A stretch of 64,000 nucleotides of DNA from PFL25 sp046260155 (GCA_046260155.1 JBJYXV010000063.1:124001-188000), one strand, 5' to 3'. Positions 1 to 9,575 are shown, counted from the first letter of the stretch. Notes: generated from the sequence alone by a model not told the origin. Translations and numbers: made by a program.

Positions 1-825
1 ATTGTTCGAAGAAGTGACAACACCAATTTTCATGGAGATGATGGGGCTTTGACTCGAAGCACCTCCATTACCTGAATATTCGATGTAACCCTTCTGTCGA
101 TCCAGGTAGTTATAATGAGTCAATATTTCTTCGGAAAAACGAGCAAGTAAACTCTTTTTAATCAAAGGTGCACATTCTTCGGTCGTGAAGATCACAAAAT
201 GATCATTCCCGGTATGTCCCACAAAATCATTGATTGTGCCATATTCATCGACAATCTCCCCGATCAACATTGCAGTAAAGCGCAATATATTATCACTGGC
301 GACAAATCCATAGGCTTCCTTGAAGGCGTCAAAATGATCAAGGCGGATATCAAAGAACGACCAGCCATCCGTATGAATGGTTTGCCGCAGGTGATCTTCG
401 ATTAATCGACCGGAAGGCAGGTTTGTGTGCGGTTCTGTAAGACTTTCGCGCTCCGAGCGGGCAATGGCGTTATAGACTTTGAGCCTCAGCTCTTCAATAT
501 CAAAAGGTTTTGTGATGTAATCATCCGCTCCCAGTTCTAGCCCCTGCAATTTATCGCTGCGTTCATCTTTTTGGGTTAGGAAGATCACCGGTATATGGCT
601 GGTGCGGGTATGGGTGCGCAATGTCCTGCAAACTTCATAGCCGTCAATATCCGGGAGCATGATATCCAAAATAATGATGTGCGGTAATCTTTGGCGGGTT
701 TTTTCCAATGCCTCCGAGCCGCGCACGGCAATATCAACTTCATAATGGAGGCCGCCGAAGTAAATCTCCAGCATGTTGGCAATATCGATATCATCTTCTA
801 CAATCAGTAGTCGTGATTTAGCCAT
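1..825 (-). CDS. Response regulator with degenerate GGDEF-like output domain (3' end outside window)
   Basis: The reading frame starts at the ATG complementary to 823-825, behind a purine-rich GGGAGTTGGAG ribosome site, and runs off the left edge. Residues 1-120 are a CheY-like receiver: an acidic pair (VEDD) near residue 10, the phospho-acceptor Asp in ILDIMLPD near 54, and the conserved Lys in ITKPF near 105. The rest looks like a GGDEF-fold domain (IRLDHFDAFKEAYGF), but the signature reads GNDHF, so diguanylate cyclase activity is unlikely. It probably acts as a binding or relay module. It lies 48 bp after the hexapeptide-repeat gene on the same strand and is likely the last seen gene of the operon starting at 4431. 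The receiver call is firm; the output function is inferred. Confidence 0.85.
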   Translation of the reverse strand, partial: MAKSRLLIVEDDIDIANMLEIYFGGLHYEVDIAVRGSEALEKTRQRLPHIIILDIMLPDIDGYEVCRTLRTHTRTSHIPVIFLTQKDERSDKLQGLELGADDYITKPFDIEELRLKVYNAIARSERESLTEPHTNLPSGRLIEDHLRQTIHTDGWSFFDIRLDHFDAFKEAYGFVASDNILRFTAMLIGEIVDEYGTINDFVGHTGNDHFVIFTTEECAPLIKKSLLARFSEEILTHYNYLDRQKGYIEYSGNGGASSQSPIISMKIGVVTSSNN

Positions 826-873
826 CTCCAACTCCCTTGCGAACTAGTTAATCATCAGCTGTTAAACGGGGTG

Positions 874-2190
874 CTAATCCCCCGGGTTTTGAAGGACCTC
901 TTGGGATAAATATTTCCACGAGTGTCTTTCTGTCATTGCATGGCGGGGATACAAACGAGGATGAAGGTTGCCAAACGTGAGTTGATGGTGATCGCTTTCT
1001 TCATATGTAATGTCCTTCTCAATCACCCGCCTATCCTTGGAAGCAAATAAAATCACATCAGACTCTATTGTCCTACCGGGAAAAACAATCAGTCCCGAGC
1101 CAAGTCTGCAATTGTGACCTACGCAACTGCCAAGGATTGGGCGATTTGCATCTTCGAGTTCATTATTACCATTACGGGCACGAATCGGAATCGGTACCAA
1201 ATTAAAATCTGTGAATGTTGAACCTGCACCAATGAAGGATTTGCGACCGACAACAACCATCTGGAGACAGGTATTTTGAGCAACCATGCTGTTTTCCATG
1301 AAAGTGCTCATAAAAAGGGAGGCGCGAAAAGGTAAGAATGATCCATCTCCCACAACTGATAACATCAATTGACAGTCTTGCGAGATGTTTACGTTGTCAC
1401 CAATGATACAGTTCTCGATCACTGCGCCAGCATTAATAGTTACATTGTCGCCGATAGTTGTTGGTCCGTGGATAACAGCCTGTGGGTCGATCGTGCAATT
1501 CCTTCCAATCTTCACCAGCTCTGAACATTGAAGAACTTGTTTTCCCTCAATTAGTGCTTTTGACAAGATACGAAGCTTATAAAAAGGATCCCTTTTTAAC
1601 TGTTCTTCAAATCTCAACCCACGCTTGAACAAACCAAAGACGATATCGGCAATAAAAACATGAACCCAAGAATCGATCGCCAGCATGCTGCGAATTGGAA
1701 TTTGAAATACTAAATCGGACTGGTTGAAAGCGATATAGGGTGGGACATGGTAATTGCCCACCTCATGAGCCAGCATATCGATAATTACAGGTTCCACATC
1801 TTCGGCATACCCGTCGGGAAAATACCATAGGTCTGCCAGGAATGAATCTTCATGAGGAGTATATGAAGTTGATAGGGGTAAGGCGTGTTCTCTGAAAGCA
1901 GGATCTTTTATGGAAAAACCGGCTCTACACGGTGCTTGAGCTTTCTGAGCCTGTGCAAGGAAAGTACTGATAAAGGCAGAATCAAAATAAAGGTTATCCT
2001 GGTAGACAATAGCTGGACCTGTAAAATCTGGAATGGGATACCCCGCAGGAAGTTCAATTTCATGATCGGTGTAGGGAGACAAGATGTCCCGTTGAATTAA
2101 CCAGAGCGGTTGATTTTGAATACGCAGGTCTCGCGCACGTTCATTGAATGGGGTTATATATCGTAAATCTTTTATAATTATTTTTAACAT
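874..2190 (-). CDS. Hexapeptide-repeat (left-handed beta-helix) protein
   Basis: A 438-residue protein whose second half (about 225-390) has the [LIV]-G-x4 hexapeptide periodicity of left-handed beta-helix proteins (VKIGRNCTIDPQAVIHGPTTIGDN and following turns). These are typical of sugar-nucleotide transferases and acyltransferases such as the GlmU C-terminal half. The first 220 residues match no nucleotidyltransferase motif I recognise and lack the GxGTRM loop, so enzymatic activity is uncertain. ATG 2190 is preferred over the adjacent GTG at 2193. The gene follows the alpha/beta hydrolase by 44 bp in the same operon. It could be a sugar-modifying acyltransferase or a structural scaffold. 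Confidence 0.7.
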   Translation of the reverse strand: MLKIIIKDLRYITPFNERARDLRIQNQPLWLIQRDILSPYTDHEIELPAGYPIPDFTGPAIVYQDNLYFDSAFISTFLAQAQKAQAPCRAGFSIKDPAFREHALPLSTSYTPHEDSFLADLWYFPDGYAEDVEPVIIDMLAHEVGNYHVPPYIAFNQSDLVFQIPIRSMLAIDSWVHVFIADIVFGLFKRGLRFEEQLKRDPFYKLRILSKALIEGKQVLQCSELVKIGRNCTIDPQAVIHGPTTIGDNVTINAGAVIENCIIGDNVNISQDCQLMLSVVGDGSFLPFRASLFMSTFMENSMVAQNTCLQMVVVGRKSFIGAGSTFTDFNLVPIPIRARNGNNELEDANRPILGSCVGHNCRLGSGLIVFPGRTIESDVILFASKDRRVIEKDITYEESDHHQLTFGNLHPRLYPRHAMTERHSWKYLSQEVLQNPGD

Positions 2191-2234
2191 CACAGTCTAC
2201 CAGTAATTTTGATTTGGTCCTCCAGGTCGCAGAT

Positions 2235-3020
2235 TCAAACCTGATCCAGGTAAGATTTCAGGGTATTTTTAAATTGGATTGGTTCATCCAGCATTATGAA
2301 ATGACCAGCACGATGAAACCTTTCAATCTGTACTCGCTGCAAATAATTATCCAAAACACTCCATTGGTTTGGATTCACGATCACATCCCGGTCTCCATAC
2401 ATTCCCAATACAGGCTGGTAGATGGGCGGAAGTAGAGGAGTCAGGTCAGTTTGGCGCAGTGATGATATGCTCATCAGGAACGATTCCAAGGTAATCTGAT
2501 TCAGGTCTTGGTGGATCATTTCAGGCCATCTGCTTTCGCGTGTGATTACTGGAGCAGCTAAACGAATGCCAAGTTTCAGTGCGTCCATCATTTTGTAAAC
2601 GAGTCTGGCGATGGAACGAATGCTGGCTAACTTTAATAAAATGGATAAAGATGATCCCTCTACTGGTGAACCTATCACGACAACTTTACTTACTTTCTCT
2701 GGATGGTTAATAGCAACAGAAAGACTCACAGTGCCACCCATTGAGTGACCGACCAGAGGAGCATTTCTGATCCCCAATTTCTCCATGAAATCATTTACCA
2801 ACATAACGAAATCCGATACCGAGAATGATTCCCGACGTTTGTCAGATTCACCAAATCCCCAGAAATCGATCGCATATGTACGGTATGAGCTACCAAGAAA
2901 ATCCATGGTCTCTTGCCAGAGACCCCATGACTCCAACCACCCGTGTAGTAAGATTACCGGACGCCCATGTCCATAAACTTCATAATGAACGCTACCCTGG
3001 TCAGTGATCAGCGATGACAT
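2235..3020 (-). CDS. Alpha/beta hydrolase
   Basis: A 261-residue protein of the alpha/beta-hydrolase fold. An oxyanion-region HGW motif near residue 26, the nucleophile elbow GHSMGG near 91-96, an acid in YGDRDVIV near 209, and a catalytic His in GHFIMLDEP near 241 give a complete Ser-Asp-His triad. No signal peptide is seen, so it is probably cytosolic. The start has an AGGAAG ribosome site. It lies 14 bp downstream of the small-GTPase gene. The substrate cannot be read from the sequence; esterase, lactonase or C-C hydrolase activity are all possible. Confidence 0.85.
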   Translation of the reverse strand: MSSLITDQGSVHYEVYGHGRPVILLHGWLESWGLWQETMDFLGSSYRTYAIDFWGFGESDKRRESFSVSDFVMLVNDFMEKLGIRNAPLVGHSMGGTVSLSVAINHPEKVSKVVVIGSPVEGSSLSILLKLASIRSIARLVYKMMDALKLGIRLAAPVITRESRWPEMIHQDLNQITLESFLMSISSLRQTDLTPLLPPIYQPVLGMYGDRDVIVNPNQWSVLDNYLQRVQIERFHRAGHFIMLDEPIQFKNTLKSYLDQV

Positions 3021-3034
3021 GAAAACACATCTTC

Positions 3035-3586
3035 CTAATTAACAGTCTGATAATCTAGTTCCTCTAATTCGGCCAATATGCTGTAAAGGAGCTCAAGGAG
3101 AATGTGTTTGACGGACTCTTTATCCGTGGCGACACACTCCAGGAGCTTAATATTTGATCCCAATCGCAAAGCGATGCGCATATCGTCAATTTCCCACGCA
3201 TCCTCACAATCTTGCTTGTTTGCAGCGACCACGTATGGGGTTGGTGAATAAGCGCGGAAAGTTTCCAGAATCTTTCTCGCCTCACGAAACGTCTCTGGTC
3301 GATTGCTGTCAATGATCACGACAAACCCCAGCATGCCTTCTGATAAGATCTCCCACATAAAATCAAATCTTTTTTGGCCAGGCGTTCCAAATAGATAAAG
3401 GACCATTTCATCGTCCACTGTGATGCGTCCAAAATCCATGGCAACCGTGGTGGTTTCTTTTATCCGCTCGATTTCTGAAGAAATCTTGCGTTCAGTAGAT
3501 ACAATATCTATCTCGCTGACAGATTTAATGAATTCAGTTTTGCCAGCATTGAACGGACCTGTAACGACCATTTTTAATGTTTGCAT
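3035..3586 (-). CDS. Small Ras-like GTPase (MglA/Arf-type, COG2229-like)
   Basis: A 183-residue single-domain GTPase. It has the P-loop GPFNAGKT near residue 10, a switch II Gly in TPGQKRF (Arf-like; Ras proteins have DxxGQ), and the guanine-specificity motif NKQD. Bacterial proteins of this class are molecular switches that localise or gate signalling and polarity partners. ATG 3586 is chosen; an in-frame TTG at 3595 would add three residues. It follows the DUF4388 gene by 17 bp, a pairing often seen for these GTPases, which suggests the DUF4388 protein is its regulator or effector. No dedicated GTPase-activating protein is evident nearby. Confidence 0.88.
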   Translation of the reverse strand: MQTLKMVVTGPFNAGKTEFIKSVSEIDIVSTERKISSEIERIKETTTVAMDFGRITVDDEMVLYLFGTPGQKRFDFMWEILSEGMLGFVVIIDSNRPETFREARKILETFRAYSPTPYVVAANKQDCEDAWEIDDMRIALRLGSNIKLLECVATDKESVKHILLELLYSILAELEELDYQTVN

Positions 3587-3603
3587 GTCCAACAATTATC
3601 CAT

Positions 3604-4431
3604 CTACAAGGAACGAATGCGATCAATGATGCGGAAGAGTAGAGATTTTCCTTCTTCCTTATCACCATTAACAAGTTGATCTGCGAGCTGTACTGGTTTT
3701 GGAGAACCTTCTGGGGTTTCCAGACGTACCATTTCGATGATTCCTGCCTGTACAAGGCTGTAAATCACCTGTCGAATTTGGGCATCGCTCATACCGGTCA
3801 CTCTGGCAATTTGACCAATTGTATTCTTGGGATCGACATAGGGAATTACCTGCCATTCCTCAGAGCTCAATTTCAGATTTGAAACATCGGCACTTGGACG
3901 ATCGACAAACTTTACCCCGATTTCGAGGCTAGGTATTTCGTCTTCAAGCAGTTCCAGTTCTCTAATCTGCCTTGAACCTTCAAGGATTAAATTTTCCAAA
4001 CCCACCCGGACTGTGATCTTATCATCTGGAGGGAAAATGTCTGTTTCGAAATGGAAAAAACCTTCCATCCAGGTAAATAATCGATTAACCACCTCTGAAA
4101 AATGAGCTTGTAAGCTCAGGAGAATATCTTGTTGGCTGAAGTAATTAGCATTTATTAATAGCAACCCTAATTCTTTATCGCTCATTCCATTCACATTCGT
4201 TTTGATATTGCGATATTGAGAGGGGGTTAAGAGGTGAGATTTGTGAAGGATGCCTGCAAGGCTGTTATCTTCTTGACCAGAATTGGCATAAGCCAATTTC
4301 CCATTAGTGAAAAACACCTCGACTGCCTCATTCGACCTCTCTACAATCAGGGTTCCTGATTTTTGAGCGATGGTTATTAAATTTAGCAATTGGGCGAGTG
4401 TAAAATCGTGAAGATTTCCTTTGATTGCCAT
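3604..4431 (-). CDS. DUF4388 (PATAN-type) signalling protein with C-terminal winged helix
   Basis: A 275-residue protein. Residues 1-100 match the DUF4388/PATAN pattern (GNLHDFTLAQLLNLITIAQK, then SGTLIVE and FFTNGKLAYANSG), found in bacterial signalling proteins linked to two-component systems and small GTPases. Residues 195-245 look like a winged helix (TIGQIARVTGMSDAQIRQVIYSL). The start has a GAGGT ribosome site eight bases upstream. It is probably the first gene of the minus-strand operon that continues through GTPase, hydrolase, hexapeptide protein and response regulator. The exact output is unknown. Confidence 0.85.
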   Translation of the reverse strand: MAIKGNLHDFTLAQLLNLITIAQKSGTLIVERSNEAVEVFFTNGKLAYANSGQEDNSLAGILHKSHLLTPSQYRNIKTNVNGMSDKELGLLLINANYFSQQDILLSLQAHFSEVVNRLFTWMEGFFHFETDIFPPDDKITVRVGLENLILEGSRQIRELELLEDEIPSLEIGVKFVDRPSADVSNLKLSSEEWQVIPYVDPKNTIGQIARVTGMSDAQIRQVIYSLVQAGIIEMVRLETPEGSPKPVQLADQLVNGDKEEGKSLLFRIIDRIRSL

Positions 4432-4524
4432 AGTAACCTCTTGAGATTGCTAAGCGATTAGCTGAATTAATGTTGGGAAGTAAAGAACCAAAGAAGTTGT
4501 TTCCCACGTCAGTATTTGATTATC

Positions 4525-4553
4525 TTGACATGCTTTCGCCTTGTGTATATAAT
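4525..4553 (+). promoter_or_regulatory. Consensus sigma-70 promoter of tRNA-Asn
   Basis: A perfect TTGACA at 4525-4530 and a perfect TATAAT at 4548-4553 are separated by exactly 17 bp. The tRNA starts 13 bp after the -10 box. Confidence 0.9.
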
Positions 4554-4566
4554 CCATACGCTATTT

Positions 4567-4640
4567 TCCTCGGTAGCTCAATTCGGCAGAGCGGGCGGCT
4601 GTTAACCGCTAGGTTCCAGGTTCGAGTCCTGGCCGAGGAG
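4567..4640 (+). tRNA. tRNA-Asn (anticodon GTT)
   Basis: A 74-nt cloverleaf. The acceptor stem TCCTCGG pairs with CCGAGGA, the discriminator is G, and the T-arm carries GGTTCGAGTCC. The anticodon arm GGCGG-CTGTTAA-CCGCT presents GTT. The CCA end is not encoded. It stands alone between divergent protein genes. Confidence 0.95.
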
Positions 4641-4724
4641 CTGACATCTCTTTCTACCTGATAACTCCCTGCGAAAAACCATTGCGATTTTTCCAAGAAA
4701 ATAAATTTTTATTGCTTGATTGTA

Positions 4725-4759
4725 TCAAAAAAAGGCGTCTCAACTATTGGAGACGCCTT
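4725..4759 (-). terminator. Intrinsic terminator of fmdB
   Basis: Read on the minus strand, a perfect 10-bp stem (AAGGCGTCTC / GAGACGCCTT) with an 8-base loop is followed directly by seven T residues. It lies 40 bp past the fmdB stop. Confidence 0.9.
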
Positions 4760-4798
4760 ACGATTGGTATACAATTCTGATAGGGTGATCAGTGATGA

Positions 4799-5107
4799 TT
4801 ACTCAGTTTTCTTCTCAGAAATTGGTTTTGATTCTTTCTTTTCAGTCGCCTCACTACCCGAATCTGCTTTCGATTCACCAGACCCCTCTTCCTTGGTGCT
4901 CCCATTTTTTCGAGATACTCCAGAAGGTGAACGGTGATCTGTTGCATAAAATCCAGAACCCTTAAAAACAATACCAACAGGTGTGTAAATTTTCCTCAGA
5001 GCTTTCTTTGAACATTCTGGACACACTGTAAGTGGTTTCTCTGAGAATTTCTGGCGACGGTCAAACCTGACACCGCAATTATCACACTGGTAAGTATAGA
5101 TTGGCAT
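4799..5107 (-). CDS. FmdB-family zinc-ribbon protein
   Basis: A 102-residue protein beginning MPIYTYQC, the hallmark of the FmdB/CxxC_CxxC_SSSS family. CDNCG and CPEC give two CxxC knuckles for one zinc, followed by the usual KIYTP...FKGSGFYATD stretch. Residues 62-102 are a charged, low-complexity Ser/Glu/Lys tail, common in this family. The founding member was linked to formamidase regulation, but the general role is unknown. It is monocistronic with its own promoter and terminator. Confidence 0.92.
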   Translation of the reverse strand: MPIYTYQCDNCGVRFDRRQKFSEKPLTVCPECSKKALRKIYTPVGIVFKGSGFYATDHRSPSGVSRKNGSTKEEGSGESKADSGSEATEKKESKPISEKKTE

Positions 5108-5152
5108 CTCATTAAATGGTAGAAAATTTAATCGGGTACGAATTGTCTGAGA

Positions 5153-5180
5153 TTATAGCGCGCATTAATCCCAAGTGCAA
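5153..5180 (-). promoter_or_regulatory. Promoter of fmdB
   Basis: On the minus strand, TTGCAC (5180-5175) and TATAAT (5158-5153) are 16 bp apart and about 46 bp upstream of the fmdB ATG. Confidence 0.75.
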
Positions 5181-5322
5181 GGCAAGCCGCGATAGAAATT
5201 TGTTAATAATTTGTCAAATAGTTAGTCCAGAATAAGATGAAAGAAAAGGTACCAATGCCCATTCAATTGTTGGATCGATCATGAAATAGAATGGAATCTT
5301 CAGGTAAATTTTCCAAACCTTC

Positions 5323-7662
5323 TCATTTTTGATCAACAGAAATGGGTAAGGAAATGGCAAAGTTACTGCCTCCCGCGGGTCTTTGTTCCACCCAAATTTT
5401 TCCTTTGTGGGCTTCCACTGCTAATCGACAATAAGTTAAACCTAATCCTGAGCCACGTTTCCGACTTGGGCGGTCGGGAATTTGGAAAAAGCGGTCGAAA
5501 ATTGAATGAATATACTTATCTGGAATCCCCGGTCCGCGATCGAGTACATGAATCTCAACAAATTCTTGATTTTGGAGTTCAATCGTTACCTTGATTTCTC
5601 CATCTTGGGGGCTGAACTTCAAAGCGTTATCGATGAGATTATTTAGAACGCGCTGGATCTTGTTTTTATCCAGCCTGACTGGCGGAATTTTAATATTGGA
5701 ATCAAAAATTATTCTTATTCCATAGTCGATTGCCAGCGGTTTCAATTCTGCGATGGATTCGGACAATAATTCCACCAGATCTATGCTCGATAAATTCAAA
5801 TCGATCCTGCCGGATTCCATGCGGTTAATTTCGAGAATCGATTCAACCATGGCTAGCATCCGTTTCGAACTGCGTTGGGCGATCTGGATCGATGGTTCCA
5901 GGATGCCAGCTGGATCTCCACTCGCGTGAGCGTCATAAATCACATCTAATGCACTGATCGTTGAACTCAGGGGTGAACGCAGATCGTGAACGAGCGTCTC
6001 GCTGATCAGATTTTGAGTTTGCTTCAGCTGGTATTCATCGGTGATATCCTTCAGGTTGATGATCAAACCACTCAGGGTATTTGAACCGTCTTCGACCTGG
6101 ATAATGGAACGTTCTATGAAAAGTTCGGGTGAGCGGTTAACCATCTGATACGTAATTTTCTCAGTTGTCAGGTTATGTTTTGTCATCAAGGCATCCAGAA
6201 TTTTTCCGGTGCGCGCATTGGAAAAACCAATTAAGTCAGCAACCTGGGCCGGTAAATCTGTGAGTTTGTGCCCGATGAACTCGCTTTGTGGCAGACCAGT
6301 CAGAACAGAGACAGCTTCATTGATCAGGGTAATTTTTCCTTCTGCATCAATCAGCATCAGTCCATCATGGACCGAATTCAAGATTGTGGTCAATCGATCT
6401 CGCCCGATGGTGATATCCGATGAAAGTAGCGCGTTATGCAATGCGATTTCTATCGCAACACTGGTTTGTCCCGAAAGGATACTGAGCAGGTTCATGTCAT
6501 CCTGGGTGAACTCAGTATTTCTACTCATTGAGAATAATGCAAGGCAACCAATCGTATGTTTGGAGGTAATTAAGGGTACGCCAATCCAGGCATATGGGTC
6601 ATCTTCACCTGTGGGTAATCCTATCTGGGAAAGGTGCTGGCTCGCGTTATTCGCAAGTAAAATGGGTTTCGCTTCCAGGATGACCCTGTCGGTCAAGCGG
6701 TCAGTGAGCGGTCGCCTCTGCCATGTTTGCCTGATGCCGTGCTTTACCGCTAACGGGTACCAAATCTGCTGATCTACCGGATCAAGCAATGCGACGTAGA
6801 AATTGTCAACATCCAGCAAACCAGTCAATTGGACCTGGATTGAGCTCAGCAATCTTTCTAAATCAATATCGGAGCTGAGCACCTTGCTGATCGCTTCCAA
6901 TGCGGATAATTCATCCAACCTGCGTTCGAGATTTTTCCTGGGTGCATCAAGATAGAATATCAATAATCCCAGCGCAAAGTTTGCCACACCGAGAATAATG
7001 ATTGTCCCATCAGCGACAATTGGGTAGAGCAGCAAAGATATAAATCCAAAAAACATGGGCAGAATTTCAATCGAAATGAGCGCTAATATGTCCCAATTTT
7101 CTCTGGTAAACGGATTTGATCCAAATTTTTCCATGCTGGTGAAATACAGCAAACCATGCACAGTTCCATAAACGAGTCCAGCACCGAGAATTTCCAACCA
7201 CCACAAACTTTTATTGAAGTCGAGTGCTGAGATGCCCTGATTTATGCCGAACAACAGGAAGGTGATTACGATTGTGAACGAGGTGATTCCAAAATTGAAG
7301 ATTGTTCCCCACAATCTTGAAGCATTCTTCGCGGGGATCGCCAGGAAACGGGATGGCATGAACAGGGAAAAGGTTGTTGCTGCAAAAACACCGACAAGAT
7401 TTGCAGTTACCGCAAGACCAGTTCCATAAAGAAGACCTGCCGAGAATAAGGCAATATGGATTAGAGAAAAATAATTATTAAATAGTCTCAGCGGAAGTAT
7501 TTCAATCACGCCCACGATGAGGATCATAAGAACCAATGGCATAATCTGATCCTGGTTTAATGGGGAGATTACCAATCCCAGGATCAAAGCTGCAATACTA
7601 ATTATGAGAACAATGATTCGAAAAGTTCTCTGTTTGGGATCCTCTATTTTGGGCATCTGCAC
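5323..7662 (-). CDS. Membrane sensor histidine kinase (7-8 TM, GAF, PAS, HisKA, HATPase)
   Basis: A 779-residue protein. Residues 13-240 hold about eight hydrophobic helices forming an integral-membrane input region. A GAF domain spans about 255-410 and a PAS domain about 420-545 (SVHDGLMLIDAEGKITLINE). The HisKA H-box is HDLRSPLSS near 560. The ATPase domain has the N box NNLIDNALKFSP, G1 DRGPGIPDKY, F box FDRFFQ and G2 GSGLGLTYC. All catalytic motifs are intact. It follows the TPR gene by 14 bp and is probably co-transcribed with it. No response regulator is adjacent; the regulator at 1-825 is a candidate partner by proximity only. Confidence 0.93.
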   Translation of the reverse strand: MQMPKIEDPKQRTFRIIVLIISIAALILGLVISPLNQDQIMPLVLMILIVGVIEILPLRLFNNYFSLIHIALFSAGLLYGTGLAVTANLVGVFAATTFSLFMPSRFLAIPAKNASRLWGTIFNFGITSFTIVITFLLFGINQGISALDFNKSLWWLEILGAGLVYGTVHGLLYFTSMEKFGSNPFTRENWDILALISIEILPMFFGFISLLLYPIVADGTIIILGVANFALGLLIFYLDAPRKNLERRLDELSALEAISKVLSSDIDLERLLSSIQVQLTGLLDVDNFYVALLDPVDQQIWYPLAVKHGIRQTWQRRPLTDRLTDRVILEAKPILLANNASQHLSQIGLPTGEDDPYAWIGVPLITSKHTIGCLALFSMSRNTEFTQDDMNLLSILSGQTSVAIEIALHNALLSSDITIGRDRLTTILNSVHDGLMLIDAEGKITLINEAVSVLTGLPQSEFIGHKLTDLPAQVADLIGFSNARTGKILDALMTKHNLTTEKITYQMVNRSPELFIERSIIQVEDGSNTLSGLIINLKDITDEYQLKQTQNLISETLVHDLRSPLSSTISALDVIYDAHASGDPAGILEPSIQIAQRSSKRMLAMVESILEINRMESGRIDLNLSSIDLVELLSESIAELKPLAIDYGIRIIFDSNIKIPPVRLDKNKIQRVLNNLIDNALKFSPQDGEIKVTIELQNQEFVEIHVLDRGPGIPDKYIHSIFDRFFQIPDRPSRKRGSGLGLTYCRLAVEAHKGKIWVEQRPAGGSNFAISLPISVDQK

Positions 7663-7676
7663 TATGCCGAGAATTG

Positions 7677-9575
7677 TTATTGTCTAGGCTGGTAGGTTTG
7701 TGATGGTCGAATAGTGGGACTCGGGCTTGGAGTACTTGAGACCAATGCAGGAGTCCTGGTATTTGTGGCGGTCGAAATGACCCTTGTCGGTTGAGGTGTT
7801 GAAGATGGGGTGATGGAAGGTGTCACCATGGGTGTATCAGTAGGTGGGATGGGCGAGCTGGTCATTGTTGGTGTGGGTGTTAGTTGTATCAAGTAGGTTT
7901 CAGCTTCTTCTAGCCAGTCTGGAGGTATATCTTCTGATTGCAGGTCAAGGAGAGCGGTGAAATCAAGAGCTGCTGAATTGAACTCTTCAATCTGATCAAA
8001 AGTCCTTGCGCGCCAATAGTATACCTCAGCTTGTTGGTACTCGGTACTGGTAAGCAGTTCACTCCCCTTGAATTGGCTTATGGCATCATCATAACGTTCG
8101 GCAAGGGATAAAGCTCGTGCGAGGCCCAGACTCGCCTGGAATGACTCCCGGTCAAAATTCCGAGCAATAAATAAATCGTTAACCGCCAGTTGTCCTTCCC
8201 CCAGCTCCAAATATGCATAACCTCGGTTGAGTAGAGCAATAAAGGAGTTTTCGTCTAATTCAAGGGCTAGGTTAAACGCCTGCATTGCCTGTTCTAATTG
8301 ACCGCCGCTTTCAAACAGGGCCTGACCGTAGATCGCCCAGGTGTATGGATCATCTTTGACATAGCGCAAATATATTTCCAGGAAGTTCCTGGCCTGCCGG
8401 GTATTCCCAGATAAGAGATTTAATTCTCCCAGTGTACGGTAAACATTTAATATTGTTTGATCAAGCTCATATGCGGTTTGGGCAGCTTCTAATGCCTGTT
8501 CATAATCCCCGGTTTGCATCAAGGCTTCGGAAAGATATGCATAAATCAATGGTGATTCGGGGATTATATTCTTGGCTGATTCGAGAAGAACCAAAGCCTG
8601 ATCGTAATTCCCAAGGGACAAATAATATGCAATCAAGTCCAGGTGGGCAGCTGCCAGATAAGGATCGATAGCAATTGCTTGTGTTAAATCACTCTCAATA
8701 TCGAAATCCGGATCAATCATGGATAACGCTCTTGCTCTTCCCAGGTAGGCAGGCGCGAAGCTCTGATTAACTTCAATAGCTTTTTCATATGCGTAAAGAG
8801 CTTTTTCCGGCTCCCCAGATAATAGATATGCTTCACCCAGGTGGTATTGGATATCCGCCGAGTCCGGTTCTGACCTGACCGCTTGCTCCATGAAAAAAGC
8901 CATTTCTGGGTAATCCCTATTAAGAAAGGATCGAATCCCAGCCCGGTATGCTTCTGTCACAGGATGTGGGGTATTAACATAAAGTGGTGTTGGGGTATAT
9001 GTGGATTCCAGGAACATCCAAAGCGGTGTTGGCCCAATAAAGGTTGGAGTTGGGGTGACCACACGGGGTGTGTTTGTTGGTAAAAGTGTCGCTGTAGCCT
9101 CGAGAGTGTTAAATATCGGTGTAACCGTAAAATGTTCACCTGCAATATTTCCGGCGCGACTTATCCAGGGCCCGAGGATTCCAAGGGTGATAAATCCGAT
9201 GACCAATAGACTTGCCCCAATGTATATCGCAAAACGAAAGATCGTTTTTGGGCGGCTCTTTAAGCCAGTGGTTTTGTATGCGTCTTTCCAGTTGCGGGGT
9301 AATACTGGAATTGGTTGGAAATCTTTATCGGGACCTCTGACACCTTCTAGTAAAAGACCCAATAATGCAGCCCGGTTTCCAGGTTCCAGCTGGATGGTTT
9401 TTTGTAAACAATAAATTCGCTCTTTGGCTGATTCAACGACCGAACTCATCCAAAGCCAATATTTTGGGTTTGATTGATTCGCCCGCAGGAGACGGGTCAA
9501 TAGGTCCCGGGCGCGTTCCCGGTGACCATTTGCGACAGCTTCTATCGCTTCTTGAAGCATTTTGTCGTCAGCCAT
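7677..9575 (-). CDS. TPR-repeat membrane protein with Thr/Pro-rich linkers
   Basis: A 632-residue protein. Residues 1-70 are TPR-like (ERARDLLTRLLRANQSNPKYW). A single transmembrane helix lies near 108-130, a Thr/Pro spacer near 155-200, at least eight TPR units from 205 to 545, and a Thr/Pro-rich tail from about 555 on. This predicts a short cytosolic TPR, one membrane crossing and an extracellular TPR superhelix lifted from the membrane by the spacer. It is a likely scaffold for envelope proteins. It heads a two-gene operon with the histidine kinase and is divergent from the LysM lipoprotein. The client is unknown. Confidence 0.85.
   Translation of the reverse strand: MADDKMLQEAIEAVANGHRERARDLLTRLLRANQSNPKYWLWMSSVVESAKERIYCLQKTIQLEPGNRAALLGLLLEGVRGPDKDFQPIPVLPRNWKDAYKTTGLKSRPKTIFRFAIYIGASLLVIGFITLGILGPWISRAGNIAGEHFTVTPIFNTLEATATLLPTNTPRVVTPTPTFIGPTPLWMFLESTYTPTPLYVNTPHPVTEAYRAGIRSFLNRDYPEMAFFMEQAVRSEPDSADIQYHLGEAYLLSGEPEKALYAYEKAIEVNQSFAPAYLGRARALSMIDPDFDIESDLTQAIAIDPYLAAAHLDLIAYYLSLGNYDQALVLLESAKNIIPESPLIYAYLSEALMQTGDYEQALEAAQTAYELDQTILNVYRTLGELNLLSGNTRQARNFLEIYLRYVKDDPYTWAIYGQALFESGGQLEQAMQAFNLALELDENSFIALLNRGYAYLELGEGQLAVNDLFIARNFDRESFQASLGLARALSLAERYDDAISQFKGSELLTSTEYQQAEVYYWRARTFDQIEEFNSAALDFTALLDLQSEDIPPDWLEEAETYLIQLTPTPTMTSSPIPPTDTPMVTPSITPSSTPQPTRVISTATNTRTPALVSSTPSPSPTIRPSQTYQPRQ

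Noticed and set aside
1..825. Active diguanylate cyclase
   Set aside because: The signature reads GNDHF instead of GGDEF, so the catalytic residues are not conserved.
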